The translations under genes and the position numbers were made by a program. From Gammaproteobacteria bacterium HGW-Gammaproteobacteria-1 (lineage in GTDB: Bacteria; Pseudomonadota; Gammaproteobacteria; Thiohalomonadales; Thiohalomonadaceae), in the NCBI GenBank assembly GCA_002840095.1, contig PGZL01000006.1, positions 306,600-370,599 on the forward strand: 64,000 nucleotides of DNA, given 5' to 3'. Shown here piece by piece: positions 9,363-19,106 of this stretch. The notes beneath the pieces are model-generated. The model was not told the origin of the DNA. It made no database searches and saw only the letters and a list, made by a program, of their open reading frames with translations. Position 1 is the first letter of the stretch, and every line of letters begins with the position of its first letter.

Positions 9363-12300
9363 CTAGGGGGTTCCTTTGGTGAGAATGACGCGTAGCTGCG
9401 GCAGAGATTCCTTGAGATCGTGGAGCGGAATCCGCAGGCGCCGCTTGCCTTTGTGCACTCCCCAAAGTGTGCGGCTCGCTATTACTTTGTGGGGGCCATC
9501 TTCATCATCTCTCGGTTGCACCAGCAGCAAATGGCGCAACGCCGGGTCGTTGTGGGTATGCTCGATATTGATCTCGGCGGCGTACGGAATTCCGTTCTGG
9601 CGGCGCCTGACGTCGAGCTTGACCATTGGTTCGTGGGCGGGGCGGGATGTGGCGAGCAGGTTCTTGGTTCCCCGCTTGAATATTTCGAAGTAGCTGCCGG
9701 ACCACGGCCAGTAACCGTGATTGTTGCCGCCGGTTGCCGGGTCATTGCCGTGTATCTCCTTCATCCCGCCGGTGTCGAGGGTGACGACAAAGCGGTAGGG
9801 GGTTCCTGTGCTCCCGGCGAGGCCGGTGGTGTCCCATACGCCGGCGATTTCCTTGACACCCCACACAGGCAGCTCCAGCGGCTGGCTGGTGGCAAAGGGT
9901 ACCGGATCGCCGACCGGCGTGATGCCGTCCGGATCGAGCGCCTGATAGGCGAATTTGACTTTGACCCCCTTGGCCACCGTATCCACGGACAGGTTGTAAA
10001 TGTTTGCCACGACCCTGACCTTGGTTCCCTCTTCGACACCGCCGCTGAGGTAGGGATAGCTCTTGGTCTCCTCATCATAGGTGGCTGAGGTAAGCGCGAT
10101 GCCACGCATCTGGCTATAGCTGTCGTCAGTGTTGAGCCCCCATCGACCTTCGTCCCAACTGTAAACCAGGCGATTTGGCAGATTCACTGCAGGATCTGGG
10201 AGACCGCCATAGGTGCGTTTCCACCAGCCGCGCCCGGACATGGTTCCGAGCGGGTCGACAGCGTGGGCGACCTTCAGTCCACCGTTGCTGGTAATGTAGA
10301 CCAGTGTGCGGTAGTTGTATGATTTGTCAGTGATCCAGTCAACCTCCGGTTGGTTGAGCGTGATGCCGCGGGAATTTTTCACTGATCGTTCAGAAAGCTC
10401 ACTGTTTTCCCAGCTTGCCTTGGTGTTGAGACTTACCGCGCCTTCGGTATCGGTAGAGAGATTGACCAGTTCGATTTTGGCTGATGCCTTGAAGCCGATG
10501 GATATGTCGGTGGAGTTGGCCAGGCTGTAGGCGAAGCTCTTTTCCGATGATCCTCCCGCCTCGTCGGTATAGTCGAGGCGGAAGGTTTGCATATTTCCGT
10601 CGAAGGAGCGGATCACTCCGGCATTGAGCGGTTCCTTAACGGTTACCCGCTTGCCTGCCTTGTCGTTGTAGGTGAAGTCGCCGAGGTCATTGGGAAATGC
10701 CGTGTCGGAAATGTTTGGGTAGCTGAGGAGATTGTTATTCATGTGACGCGGCGAAAACCAGTCCATGGAACGACCCCCCCCGGAATACTGATGCAGCTGG
10801 CCGGGAACCAATACGTCGTAGTAAGGGAATTTGTCTGGAGTCTGCAGGTTCATGCCGTAGACCGGGTAACGCCATATGTCGATGGTGCGGGCATTCCAGA
10901 TCAGGTGGTCATCCATGGAGGTGGTCGCTGAATTTTGGGTTAATATCGATTTGTAACTGGTGTTGACGCTCCGTTCCATCGTCTGTTGTTCATATGAAAA
11001 GGCAGTCTTCACGCTGGTGGTCGTTTCCAGTTCCGCGATCTCCATGATACCGGCCCCTACGGTGCCGCTAATCGACATGGATGCGCTGCTGCCAAAATCC
11101 GTCGACATCTGGTCAGTCGAACTTTGTTGCAATGTTTCTTCGTGGCTGTCGACAAGCTCCACCGTGAAGTTTGTGTCGGCGGAGATATTGACCATTGTGC
11201 AGTTTGTGTCATCCGCGCTTATCATCAGGCAATCGGCATGGCGCGGCGGCATATATATTACATACTGCGGATCGATCATGTCCTGCACCCGGATATGTGC
11301 CGGTGTGCCGAGGTAATAGCTCATGCCGCGGCTATCCAGACCTACCGCCCCTGGTGAGTACTGAATTCCAGAAGTTTCATAGATGGATTGTCGATCGCTC
11401 CATGCCCGATGAATAGTGAACAGGTTGCTCTGCGTGTGGTAGTCGATGGTGGCGACCACCAGTTCGGGTATTGATGCCGTGGGGGTGGCATCACTACGGG
11501 TGGGTATGACAACGGCCAGTTGATTCAGCGGCGAGACGCTGTTGTCCTGCAAACCGATAAAGTTACCAACGGCGAGTGCCGGGCCTACGCTGTCGGTACG
11601 CGATGGGTAGGTGCTACTGCTGAGAGTCTGTGCCGGGCTGACCTCGAATTGCGTGAGCTGTGGGGAGGTGCGGACGATCTGGGCCTTGATGCTGCCATCG
11701 CGCTCTGCCCAGGCAAGGGCCAGTTGCCGGCTGTGGAAGGCAAATGATGTGTCGCTCTGACTGGTTCCGGGATCGAAATGGAACAGACCCGCGGCCATAG
11801 CGAAGTAAGAGCCCTGAGCAGGAGTCGAGCTGAGCTTCTGCCTGGGTGATGGGGGATCGATCTTCAGCTTGTCACCGAGGCGCAGCATGGCGAGTTCCAC
11901 GGTTCCCTTACTGTCGGCGGTGTAGTATCCGAGGATTGCCTGATCAAAGCCAAGGGATGCGAAGTCGCCCGCGGCGAGGGTGATGGAGCGTGGGCGGGCC
12001 ACAGTATCGATAGCGTAGATGCTCTCGGCCTTGAGTTCGTGGGTCTTGGCAGCATAGGAGAAGGAACGGAGAATTAGCTTTCCCGGCCCGGCCTCACCGG
12101 TGGTGATGTCGGTAGCCACGAGTATCTCCAATTCGCCGTCATTGTCATAGTCGCCGAGCGCAATTGCGACATCTCCTGTCACCGGGTCGCCGGAAGTATC
12201 AAGCCAGTTGGCGAGCGATACAAGCGAACCCTTGGTGTCCTCTTTGACTTGCCGGTAACCGATGATGTTGAGGGCGAGCTTGCTGTTTAAGTTGCGCCTG

Positions 12301-12836
12301 GCTACCGCGATGTTCATGTGCAGCAGTTCCTTCTCGTCGGCGATCCAACTCATAAGGCCCGCTGCGGCGTCGAAATCACGGGCGCTTATGCCCGTGCCTG
12401 GATCTGTGAAGTTGTAGGCGAGATATTCGCCCGTAGCCACTCCATGATTGCCGGGATAGAGGCTGACGCTGAATGGGGTGACACATATCGGTTGGGCAAA
12501 TTTGGGGCTGCTTACACGTCCGGCGATGAGCCTGCGCGAGGGGGTGTTCAGGCAGGGATCGCCGGACTGAAGCTTTTGCCCGGTCTGTGACCACTGCGTC
12601 AGTTTCGTGTTGTTGGCCGAGAAATCAAGCAATGTTGTATTGGTGACGGTAGTACTGCTTGCGAGCAGTCCGATATCGTCGACGCTGAATATGGTGAGGT
12701 TCGTCGGGCTGGTGATGGGGTTGCCGGCGCCAGGATCCGGGGCGTCCGCTATGGCGGTGGGACCCCAAAGAAGCGGCAAAATACACAGGCACAGAAGGGG
12801 GCGACGGCTACGAAATGGCAGCAAGTTGTTGCTCAT
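9363..12836 (-). CDS. Large secreted protein with VCBS/FG-GAP-like motif; S/T-rich central region
   Basis: Signal peptide; VAIALGDYDNDGELEILVATD; long alternating polar/S-T stretch (ELETTTSVKTAFSYEQQTMERSVNTSYKSILTQNSATTS). Confidence 0.75.
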   Translation of the reverse strand: MSNNLLPFRSRRPLLCLCILPLLWGPTAIADAPDPGAGNPITSPTNLTIFSVDDIGLLASSTTVTNTTLLDFSANNTKLTQWSQTGQKLQSGDPCLNTPSRRLIAGRVSSPKFAQPICVTPFSVSLYPGNHGVATGEYLAYNFTDPGTGISARDFDAAAGLMSWIADEKELLHMNIAVARRNLNSKLALNIIGYRQVKEDTKGSLVSLANWLDTSGDPVTGDVAIALGDYDNDGELEILVATDITTGEAGPGKLILRSFSYAAKTHELKAESIYAIDTVARPRSITLAAGDFASLGFDQAILGYYTADSKGTVELAMLRLGDKLKIDPPSPRQKLSSTPAQGSYFAMAAGLFHFDPGTSQSDTSFAFHSRQLALAWAERDGSIKAQIVRTSPQLTQFEVSPAQTLSSSTYPSRTDSVGPALAVGNFIGLQDNSVSPLNQLAVVIPTRSDATPTASIPELVVATIDYHTQSNLFTIHRAWSDRQSIYETSGIQYSPGAVGLDSRGMSYYLGTPAHIRVQDMIDPQYVIYMPPRHADCLMISADDTNCTMVNISADTNFTVELVDSHEETLQQSSTDQMSTDFGSSASMSISGTVGAGIMEIAELETTTSVKTAFSYEQQTMERSVNTSYKSILTQNSATTSMDDHLIWNARTIDIWRYPVYGMNLQTPDKFPYYDVLVPGQLHQYSGGGRSMDWFSPRHMNNNLLSYPNISDTAFPNDLGDFTYNDKAGKRVTVKEPLNAGVIRSFDGNMQTFRLDYTDEAGGSSEKSFAYSLANSTDISIGFKASAKIELVNLSTDTEGAVSLNTKASWENSELSERSVKNSRGITLNQPEVDWITDKSYNYRTLVYITSNGGLKVAHAVDPLGTMSGRGWWKRTYGGLPDPAVNLPNRLVYSWDEGRWGLNTDDSYSQMRGIALTSATYDEETKSYPYLSGGVEEGTKVRVVANIYNLSVDTVAKGVKVKFAYQALDPDGITPVGDPVPFATSQPLELPVWGVKEIAGVWDTTGLAGSTGTPYRFVVTLDTGGMKEIHGNDPATGGNNHGYWPWSGSYFEIFKRGTKNLLATSRPAHEPMVKLDVRRRQNGIPYAAEINIEHTHNDPALRHLLLVQPRDDEDGPHKVIASRTLWGVHKGKRRLRIPLHDLKESLPQLRVILTKGTP

Positions 12837-12902
12837 GGCGATATTTCTCCACGCGTTGTCCGCCTGCCTCCCCGCAATTTGGGGAGGAGGCGACGCGGCA
12901 CA

Positions 12903-13694
12903 CTAGTTCTTGCGACAGAATGTGGCGGTGTAGTAGGGAGCCTGGGTTGCGCTGTCATAGGATATGGAATCGTCCGGCGCGGTATTTCCGGAGAATCCTG
13001 TGTCACCACTACCGGCGTAACCATGGGCACAGCACCCGGAGGCACCGGCGATGTTATGTTCTGGGAAGCCCATCGTGCCGTTCATCGAGTGTGTATGAGT
13101 GCGGTTCTCACCCGGGGTCAATGCTTTGCCGCCGAACGTGGCGCTGGGGGCGCCATTGGCGGGGAGTCCCACGATGTAACGACCGGCTGCGCTGTTTACC
13201 GGACTCCAGTCGGTGGGACAGGCGGGAAACAGATTGAATGTTGTAACTCCCGTGGGGACCTTGACCGAACTGGCAGGAGCATTCTGCTTCATGCAAACGT
13301 TGTACTGGATGTATGGCAGTGCGGCACTTGCGGTCTTGGCCGAACCAGCCATCGTATAGGTGCCGGAGTCACCGAGGCTGTCGTTGCAGCAACCACCTAT
13401 CAGAACATATTCCTTTGAGCTGGTCGTGATGGTGCCGGTTGCCTTTGCATGCTGGTGAGTGGGCTGCTGCTGGGAAGAGAGTGCCTCTCCGCTGAAGGCG
13501 CCAGATCCTCCGCCGAGAATGGTGGGAAGCAGAAAGCGGCCGTTGGCGGATGCGAGACTGGTGTTGTCCCAACCATCGGGGCAGTTGCCATTGAAGTAGG
13601 CGATGGTGAATTGTGGCATGCCATCGGCGGCCATTGCCGGCGAGACGAAAATCAGCGCAATGACGGCTAGTGCTCTTGAACAGTTCATGCTCAT
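12903..13694 (-). CDS. Secreted protein with two collar-like domain repeats
   Basis: Signal peptide; two units: CPDGW..ANGRFLLP..HQHA..LPYIQYNVC and CPTDW..AAGRYIVGLP..HTHS..APYYTATFC. Confidence 0.7.
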   Translation of the reverse strand: MSMNCSRALAVIALIFVSPAMAADGMPQFTIAYFNGNCPDGWDNTSLASANGRFLLPTILGGGSGAFSGEALSSQQQPTHQHAKATGTITTSSKEYVLIGGCCNDSLGDSGTYTMAGSAKTASAALPYIQYNVCMKQNAPASSVKVPTGVTTFNLFPACPTDWSPVNSAAGRYIVGLPANGAPSATFGGKALTPGENRTHTHSMNGTMGFPEHNIAGASGCCAHGYAGSGDTGFSGNTAPDDSISYDSATQAPYYTATFCRKN

Positions 13695-13704
13695 GTTTCT
13701 TCTC

Positions 13705-14124
13705 CTATTTCACCTGGCAGACCAGCAATTGGATAAACGGAAGACCGCTGTCGCCGGCGCCACTGGTTACTGACGCGGAATGGCTTCCTTTGCTTGTCCC
13801 CTGGCCGTTGCCGCCTCCGGATGCTCCTGATATATGGTGCGAACGGAGATCAACCGTCATCGTCCCTGAGTGGGTGTGTGTACGATCTTCCTGATCTTTG
13901 AGCGGCGTCCCATAGGTCTTTCCCACGTCACCGAGGTAGGTTGTGACCAACAGCATGCGACCTGCCGCGTTGGTGGCAACGAAGCTGCCGGCAGGGCAGT
14001 TCGTCCCATCCACGAAGAAGATCATGTTTGACGGCATCGCCTGATCGGCGGCGTAGACTGGGCCTTGCAATCCGATGCAGGCCGCAGCGATGACACCGAT
14101 GGTAAACAGATGTTTTCTGAACAT
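13705..14124 (-). CDS. Secreted protein with one collar-like domain
   Basis: Signal peptide MFRKHLFTIGVIAAACIGLQGPVYAAD; CPAGS..AAGRMLLVT..HTHS..LPFIQLLVC. Confidence 0.7.
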   Translation of the reverse strand: MFRKHLFTIGVIAAACIGLQGPVYAADQAMPSNMIFFVDGTNCPAGSFVATNAAGRMLLVTTYLGDVGKTYGTPLKDQEDRTHTHSGTMTVDLRSHHISGASGGGNGQGTSKGSHSASVTSGAGDSGLPFIQLLVCQVK

Positions 14125-14732
14125 TACACTCTCCTTGTAGTTTGTCATCGAACAAAAAATACGTACCCCATAGCCATGGGTAACGTGTCATGGGAACGCT
14201 TCTGGTAAACGCAGAATGCCGCGTGTGAGCGGCGCCTGGATACGGTAGGTTAGGCGGGTGAATGCCGCACGGCGGTGGCGCTAGTATCGCGACATGATGA
14301 ATATAAGACGGCCCATGAGCGGAGACGTGGCGCTGGGCAAATGACTTCAGCGGGGGGGGCGAGATCCAATTCATTTCCTTGCCAGTTTCCTTACCAGCTA
14401 AATCAGTCCTAATCTTTTCATAGACTAGAACAGCTTTACTGAAAAGCAATATTTCTTTCCGTAGGCGGGTGTAGGGGCGATCGAAACACATTTTGCCCTG
14501 TCGGACCGCCTAAACCGGTCGTGCGACGTTTGCGGCGTCCGAATGGCCTAATGTGAGTCTGTTGGAGCGTGTTTCGGTCAGTCGCAAATTGACCGTGACG
14601 AAGCGGTGACCTACACGACTGCCGCAGAGAGGTTCTCAGCGTCGGGTGGACTGGCGTGTATTGAGGCGGCGCCTGGAGCCGGAAGGGGTCGAAGACGTAT
14701 AGCCGCCGCCGGTGTGAAGTCTTCTCGCATAT

Positions 14733-15338
14733 TCAGTCGGCGTGGTTGAGCAGGCGCTGCTTGGCGTCTTCGTAGGCGGCCGGGGTGATGATTTTCTGTT
14801 CCAGCAGCTTGCGCAAGGATCGCAGTTCGCCGGCGCGCAGGTCGGCGGCGGTGAGGTCCTTGCGGCTGGCCAGGGTTTCGATGTCGTTGGAGAGGGTGGT
14901 GATGAAGGCGCTGTAACTTTCCGCTTCCGGCTGTTCGGCAAGGATTTCCACCAGCGGCACGGCGGCATAGCGGCTGACGAAGGTCAGCAGGTGGCGGCGG
15001 CTGTGCAGGAACTGTGTGACGCAGATGACGGTCAGCGCCAGCAGCAGCCCGGCCAGGGGCAGCAACAGCCAGGGGCTGCCGGTGCCGAGCAGCAGGACGG
15101 CCAGGTCGATGAACAGCACGAGCGTGGCGGCGCCGGCGGCCCACAGCCAGCCCTGATCGCTGTTATGGAGCAGTCTGCCGCTGGCGGAAAGGATCGCGAC
15201 ATCCATGGCGTAATCGCGCAACGGAGTCTGGCCGTTGGTCTGGCGCACGCGCAGGAAACGGTGATCGAATACCTCGAACAGACGGATCCCCTTGGGGCCG
15301 TCGAGCTGGTGCAGTCGTGCAGTGAGGGTTCTGGCCAT
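14733..15338 (-). CDS. Membrane protein with C-terminal SHOCT-like segment
   Basis: Two TM segments; LRSLRKLLEQKIITPAAYEDAKQRLL. Confidence 0.6.
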   Translation of the reverse strand: MARTLTARLHQLDGPKGIRLFEVFDHRFLRVRQTNGQTPLRDYAMDVAILSASGRLLHNSDQGWLWAAGAATLVLFIDLAVLLLGTGSPWLLLPLAGLLLALTVICVTQFLHSRRHLLTFVSRYAAVPLVEILAEQPEAESYSAFITTLSNDIETLASRKDLTAADLRAGELRSLRKLLEQKIITPAAYEDAKQRLLNHAD

Positions 15339-15416
15339 GGCGCTGTGGGATCGGGTGAGTTGCCTAGGTTAAGTCGGCGCCGGGGGAATTCCGTGCAGGG
15401 TGTCACAGAACCGGGG

Positions 15417-16565
15417 CTAGAGGTCCACACATAGCAGGGGTACTTCCATTTCGGCGGCGCTGACGCCGCCATGGACGCCGATCTGGCGGAACGGCTTTTC
15501 GTTGGCCAGTCGGTCGCGCAGCACGTAGTTCTCCTGCATCAGCAGCACATAATCGCCGACCCGCTGCGCCAGGCGCGGGTGCGGCGCACCGCGGCCGAAC
15601 CAGCCTTCGGCGATGAGCTGGGCGCCGGCCACCGCTACGCAGGCCTGGCCCAGTTCGCCGCTCACGTAGCCCAGAAAATCCGCCTCGCGGCCGGGGCGCA
15701 AGTAGCAATAGGCGGCGCGCGATTCGCCGCACAGGGGCAGGGCGAGCATGGCATCCAGATCGGGATGATCCGCCAGCATCAGAGTGTGCGCCGGCGCCGT
15801 GTCGATGAATCCGTGATCGGCGCTGGTGACGAGCAGGGCGCCGCTGCCGCGCAGGGCAGTGCAGGCGGCGGCATAGGCCCGATCGAGGGCAAGGAAGTGG
15901 GCCCGCACCTGGGGGCTGGCGCTGCCGTACTCGTGGGCCAGGTGGTCCAGCTCGGCCCAGTAGGCGTACAGGTAGCGCGGTCGGCCGTCGCGCAGCAGCT
16001 TCACCAGCTTGGCGAAGAAATCCTCCAGGCCGTCATGGCCGGTACGCTGTGCCCGCCCCGCGCTGGCGCGGCTGTAGGGCGAATCCGCAATCCAGGACGG
16101 GCTGAGCACCGTGGCGGGCACCGCCAGACGGTCGTACAGCGGCGGCGCGCCGATGAGCTGGGCCGGCGTCCAGCCCGCGCGGTCATAGCCGGCGCCGCCG
16201 TGACGGGGTGCGAAGGGGAGGATGGCGGCGACGCTGCCCAGCTCGCGCAGCCACATGTGCCAGCCGGTGATGGCGTGCTGCTGCGGCGCCACGCCGGTGC
16301 TGAGGCTGGTGACGGCGCTGGCGGTGGTGGAGGGAAATACCGAACTCAGGCCGCCGCAGCGCGCGCGAGCCAGGTGGCTGTCGGGAAACTGCCGCAGCAG
16401 CGCATCGCCCATGCCGTCGATGAGGAGCAGCGCCACCGGCCGGTCGCGCAGCCGCTCCGGCGGCAGTTCCGCCAGCGGCGCATAGCCGGTGTCGCCGCCG
16501 CCCAGGCCCCCGCTGACGGCGGCGACGAGGTTGACGATGCTGCGGGCGTAGTCGGGCCTGTTCAT
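15417..16565 (-). CDS. Alkaline phosphatase / type I phosphodiesterase family protein
   Basis: LLIDGMGDALL, PSTTASAVTSLSTGVAPQQHAITGW, TSADHGFIDT. Confidence 0.8.
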   Translation of the reverse strand: MNRPDYARSIVNLVAAVSGGLGGGDTGYAPLAELPPERLRDRPVALLLIDGMGDALLRQFPDSHLARARCGGLSSVFPSTTASAVTSLSTGVAPQQHAITGWHMWLRELGSVAAILPFAPRHGGAGYDRAGWTPAQLIGAPPLYDRLAVPATVLSPSWIADSPYSRASAGRAQRTGHDGLEDFFAKLVKLLRDGRPRYLYAYWAELDHLAHEYGSASPQVRAHFLALDRAYAAACTALRGSGALLVTSADHGFIDTAPAHTLMLADHPDLDAMLALPLCGESRAAYCYLRPGREADFLGYVSGELGQACVAVAGAQLIAEGWFGRGAPHPRLAQRVGDYVLLMQENYVLRDRLANEKPFRQIGVHGGVSAAEMEVPLLCVDL

Positions 16566-17837
16566 TCAGAAACTGTAGCGCACACGCAGCTCGATCCGGC
16601 TGTCGTTGGGCTTGGCGCCGAATTCGCTCAGGCGGCCGCCGCCCAGCAAGGTCGCGCGCAGGCGCAGTTCGAAATCGGTAATGCCGGTGTAGAGCAGTTC
16701 CGGCGTCAGCGACCAGCTGCCGTCGTTGAGGTTGTTGATCGCGGTGAGGGCCGGATTGAAATAGAGAATGTCGAACGGCTCCTTTTGCGCGATGCGCAGA
16801 TACAGATAGTCCTGCATGGCGCTGGGCCGGGTGTAGCCGGCCTGGCCGATGCTGCGTAGCTGCGGCAGGGCCGCGGTGGACGCGCCGTCCACCTGGCGCA
16901 AAAAATCCTCCATTTCGTCCTGCGTATAGCCGCGGTCGTCGTGGTAGTACTCGGCGATCCAGGTGGTGTCGCGCTCGGTGAGATAACGCAGACCCAGCAG
17001 CCAGCTGCGAGCGGCGATGGTGCGGCTGACGAGACTGCCGGCCACCAGCAGCGTCTGTTCATGGGCGCCGATATAGGCGTATTCGCCATGCAGCTCCAGA
17101 TTGGCGGCGAGATTGGCGGAGAAGTCCAGGCCGGCGCGTCCCGGCCGGCTGCCCTCGCTCAGCCAGAGCAGATCGATGTCGACGTCGCGATAGAGCAGGT
17201 AGAGCTTGGCGGCGGCGTTGAGCGCCCGTTCGGGGCCGAAATCGTCGTTGACCTCGTCGCTCACCGGCAGCAGCACCGGCGTGAAGGCGACGGTGTGCAG
17301 ATCGCCGCCGGAGGTATGGATGAAATCGGCGCCGGCGATGAGGTAGCCCTCGCGCGACAGCTCCGGATCCACCGGGTCCTTGGGCCGCTCGATGAAGCCG
17401 ACGGGGTTCCACGCATAGCCCTTGCCCCACTTCAGCGCGCGCTTGCCCACCTCCACCGTGGTTGTCGCATCGGCCTGGTGTGCCAGGTACAACTCATAGA
17501 AGCGACCGGAGCCGGTATCGGCGAGATCGTCGTGCTGTTGCTGTCCGTGCCAGGTGGCCGACAGGCGCGAGCCGCCGCTGCGATAGGTGCCGGTCAGCTC
17601 CAGCGCCGCCGTGGTGCGGTCCAACGTGTCGCGGACAGAATCGGCGAAGTTGAGGCGGTAGAGCGGGCTGTCCTGATCCAGGCGCTGGTGCTCGTATTTC
17701 ACCTCGGCATAACCGTTCAGCTCGAACGGACCGGGCGCGGCATAGGCGGAAAGATCGAAGCTGAAATCATCGGCGGCGTGGGCGAGCAAGGGGGTGCAGA
17801 AAATCGAAAGACGGACAAGATGAACAAGATGTTTCAT
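16566..17837 (-). CDS. Putative outer-membrane beta-barrel protein
   Basis: Signal peptide MKHLVHLVRLSIFCTPLLAHA; alternating strand pattern; C-terminal ELRVRYSF. Confidence 0.7.
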   Translation of the reverse strand: MKHLVHLVRLSIFCTPLLAHAADDFSFDLSAYAAPGPFELNGYAEVKYEHQRLDQDSPLYRLNFADSVRDTLDRTTAALELTGTYRSGGSRLSATWHGQQQHDDLADTGSGRFYELYLAHQADATTTVEVGKRALKWGKGYAWNPVGFIERPKDPVDPELSREGYLIAGADFIHTSGGDLHTVAFTPVLLPVSDEVNDDFGPERALNAAAKLYLLYRDVDIDLLWLSEGSRPGRAGLDFSANLAANLELHGEYAYIGAHEQTLLVAGSLVSRTIAARSWLLGLRYLTERDTTWIAEYYHDDRGYTQDEMEDFLRQVDGASTAALPQLRSIGQAGYTRPSAMQDYLYLRIAQKEPFDILYFNPALTAINNLNDGSWSLTPELLYTGITDFELRLRATLLGGGRLSEFGAKPNDSRIELRVRYSF

Positions 17838-18265
17838 GATGAACAAGATGTTTTGTAGTCCCGGAATTTGCGGCGGATTTCGACGCGTTGGCCAAAATTC
17901 AACAGGAGTCCTGTTTCAATGCCTGTGGCGGCGAGATAGTGGACCAACTGGACTTCATGCCGTGAAGTTATGGCATCTACGGCTTTCAGTTCACACAGTA
18001 TCCTTCCTTCAATCAGCAGATCGGCGTAGTACTCGCCGACTACATGCCCATGATAGTGCACAGTGATGGGCGCCTGTTGCTCAAACTGCAGCCCGCTGCG
18101 GGTGAGCTCGATACCCATGGCATCTTCGTAAACACGCTCCAGAAAGCCAGACCCCAAGGTCTTGTGTACCGTGTAAGCCGCACCAATAATTTGTCTGGTA
18201 ATAACGTCATCCGATGACATGATTTTGTCCTGTTAATCTTGAAACATCTTGTTCATCTTGTCCGT
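17811..18265. mobile_element. Putative cassette: GxxExxY gene bounded by perfect 26-bp inverted repeats
   Basis: acggacaagatgaacaagatgtttca (17811-17836) and tgaaacatcttgttcatcttgtccgt (18240-18265). Confidence 0.6.
17834..18220 (-). CDS. GxxExxY protein
   Basis: GSGFLERVYEDAMGIEL...GRILCELKAVDAI...QLVHYLAATGIETGLLLNFG, typical of the GxxExxY family. Confidence 0.9.
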   Translation of the reverse strand: MSSDDVITRQIIGAAYTVHKTLGSGFLERVYEDAMGIELTRSGLQFEQQAPITVHYHGHVVGEYYADLLIEGRILCELKAVDAITSRHEVQLVHYLAATGIETGLLLNFGQRVEIRRKFRDYKTSCSS

Positions 18266-18272
18266 GTTTTGA

Positions 18273-19007
18273 CTATTTCCCCCGCAGGTCGTCCACCCGG
18301 CCCATGTAGTTGAGGCTGAATACCTCGTCGGGCAGGTCGCGGGCCTTGATGCTGGCGTAGATCATCACTGATTTGTAGTCCCGGTACAGCGGGCTGTCGG
18401 TTTCCAGCAGCGCCGGCCGTACCAGCCCGCCGCCGAAGTCCTTCATCTGGCTGTAGTGCAGGGTCTTGATCAGCAGGCCGCTGGCGGCGTAGGCCTCGAT
18501 GGTGACGGGCACTTTGTGCTTTTTATCCACCTGCATCACCAGCCGATCGTAGGCGACGGTGTTGTTCTTGGCCTTGAGCTTCAGCACGTAGGCGTCGGCG
18601 GTCTCTTCCACGCTCTCGGCATCGTATTCCGCGGCATAGTCGACGCGCAGGATGTCGGCGTTGTTGAACACGCCGCCGATGACCGATTGCAACGAAGTGA
18701 TGCGCAGCGGCTTGCCGACGTTGGGGATGTACAGCCACATGTTGTCGCCCAGGCGCAGGGTGCTGCGCCCCTTCTCGCTGGCCGGGTCGAGGAACAGCGC
18801 CAGCACCTTGTCGCCGCCTTTCTTCACGCTGTACAGCACGTATTCCTTGCGCTTGCCGTCAGGCTCGATGTTGATGAGCTTGCGGTACATTTCGTAGCTT
18901 TCCGGCTGCAGGTTGCGATCCACCTGGCGCAGCAGATCGGCGGCGTCGAGGGCATGGACCAGCGGAGCCAGGGTCGCCAGTATCAATGTGACGATGATTC
19001 GGGTCAT
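18273..19007 (-). CDS. LolA-like outer membrane lipoprotein-sorting protein
   Basis: Signal peptide; MWLYIPNVGKPLRI...; located next to LolDE-like ABC genes. Confidence 0.8.
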   Translation of the reverse strand: MTRIIVTLILATLAPLVHALDAADLLRQVDRNLQPESYEMYRKLINIEPDGKRKEYVLYSVKKGGDKVLALFLDPASEKGRSTLRLGDNMWLYIPNVGKPLRITSLQSVIGGVFNNADILRVDYAAEYDAESVEETADAYVLKLKAKNNTVAYDRLVMQVDKKHKVPVTIEAYAASGLLIKTLHYSQMKDFGGGLVRPALLETDSPLYRDYKSVMIYASIKARDLPDEVFSLNYMGRVDDLRGK

Positions 19008-19019
19008 GAGTGTTTTCCT

Positions 19020-19083
19020 GTAGGGTGCGCACCGCGCACCGTGCCGTGGTTTAGCAAAGTCCGGTGCGCGGTGCGCACCCTAC
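19020..19083. repeat. gtgcgcacc palindrome pair (same family as 6101-6504)
   Basis: Perfect 21-bp inverted repeat gtagggtgcgcaccgcgcacc / ggtgcgcggtgcgcaccctac, 22-bp spacer. Confidence 0.85.
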
Positions 19084-19106
19084 GGCTCAGCGGCTTCATA
19101 ACACCG

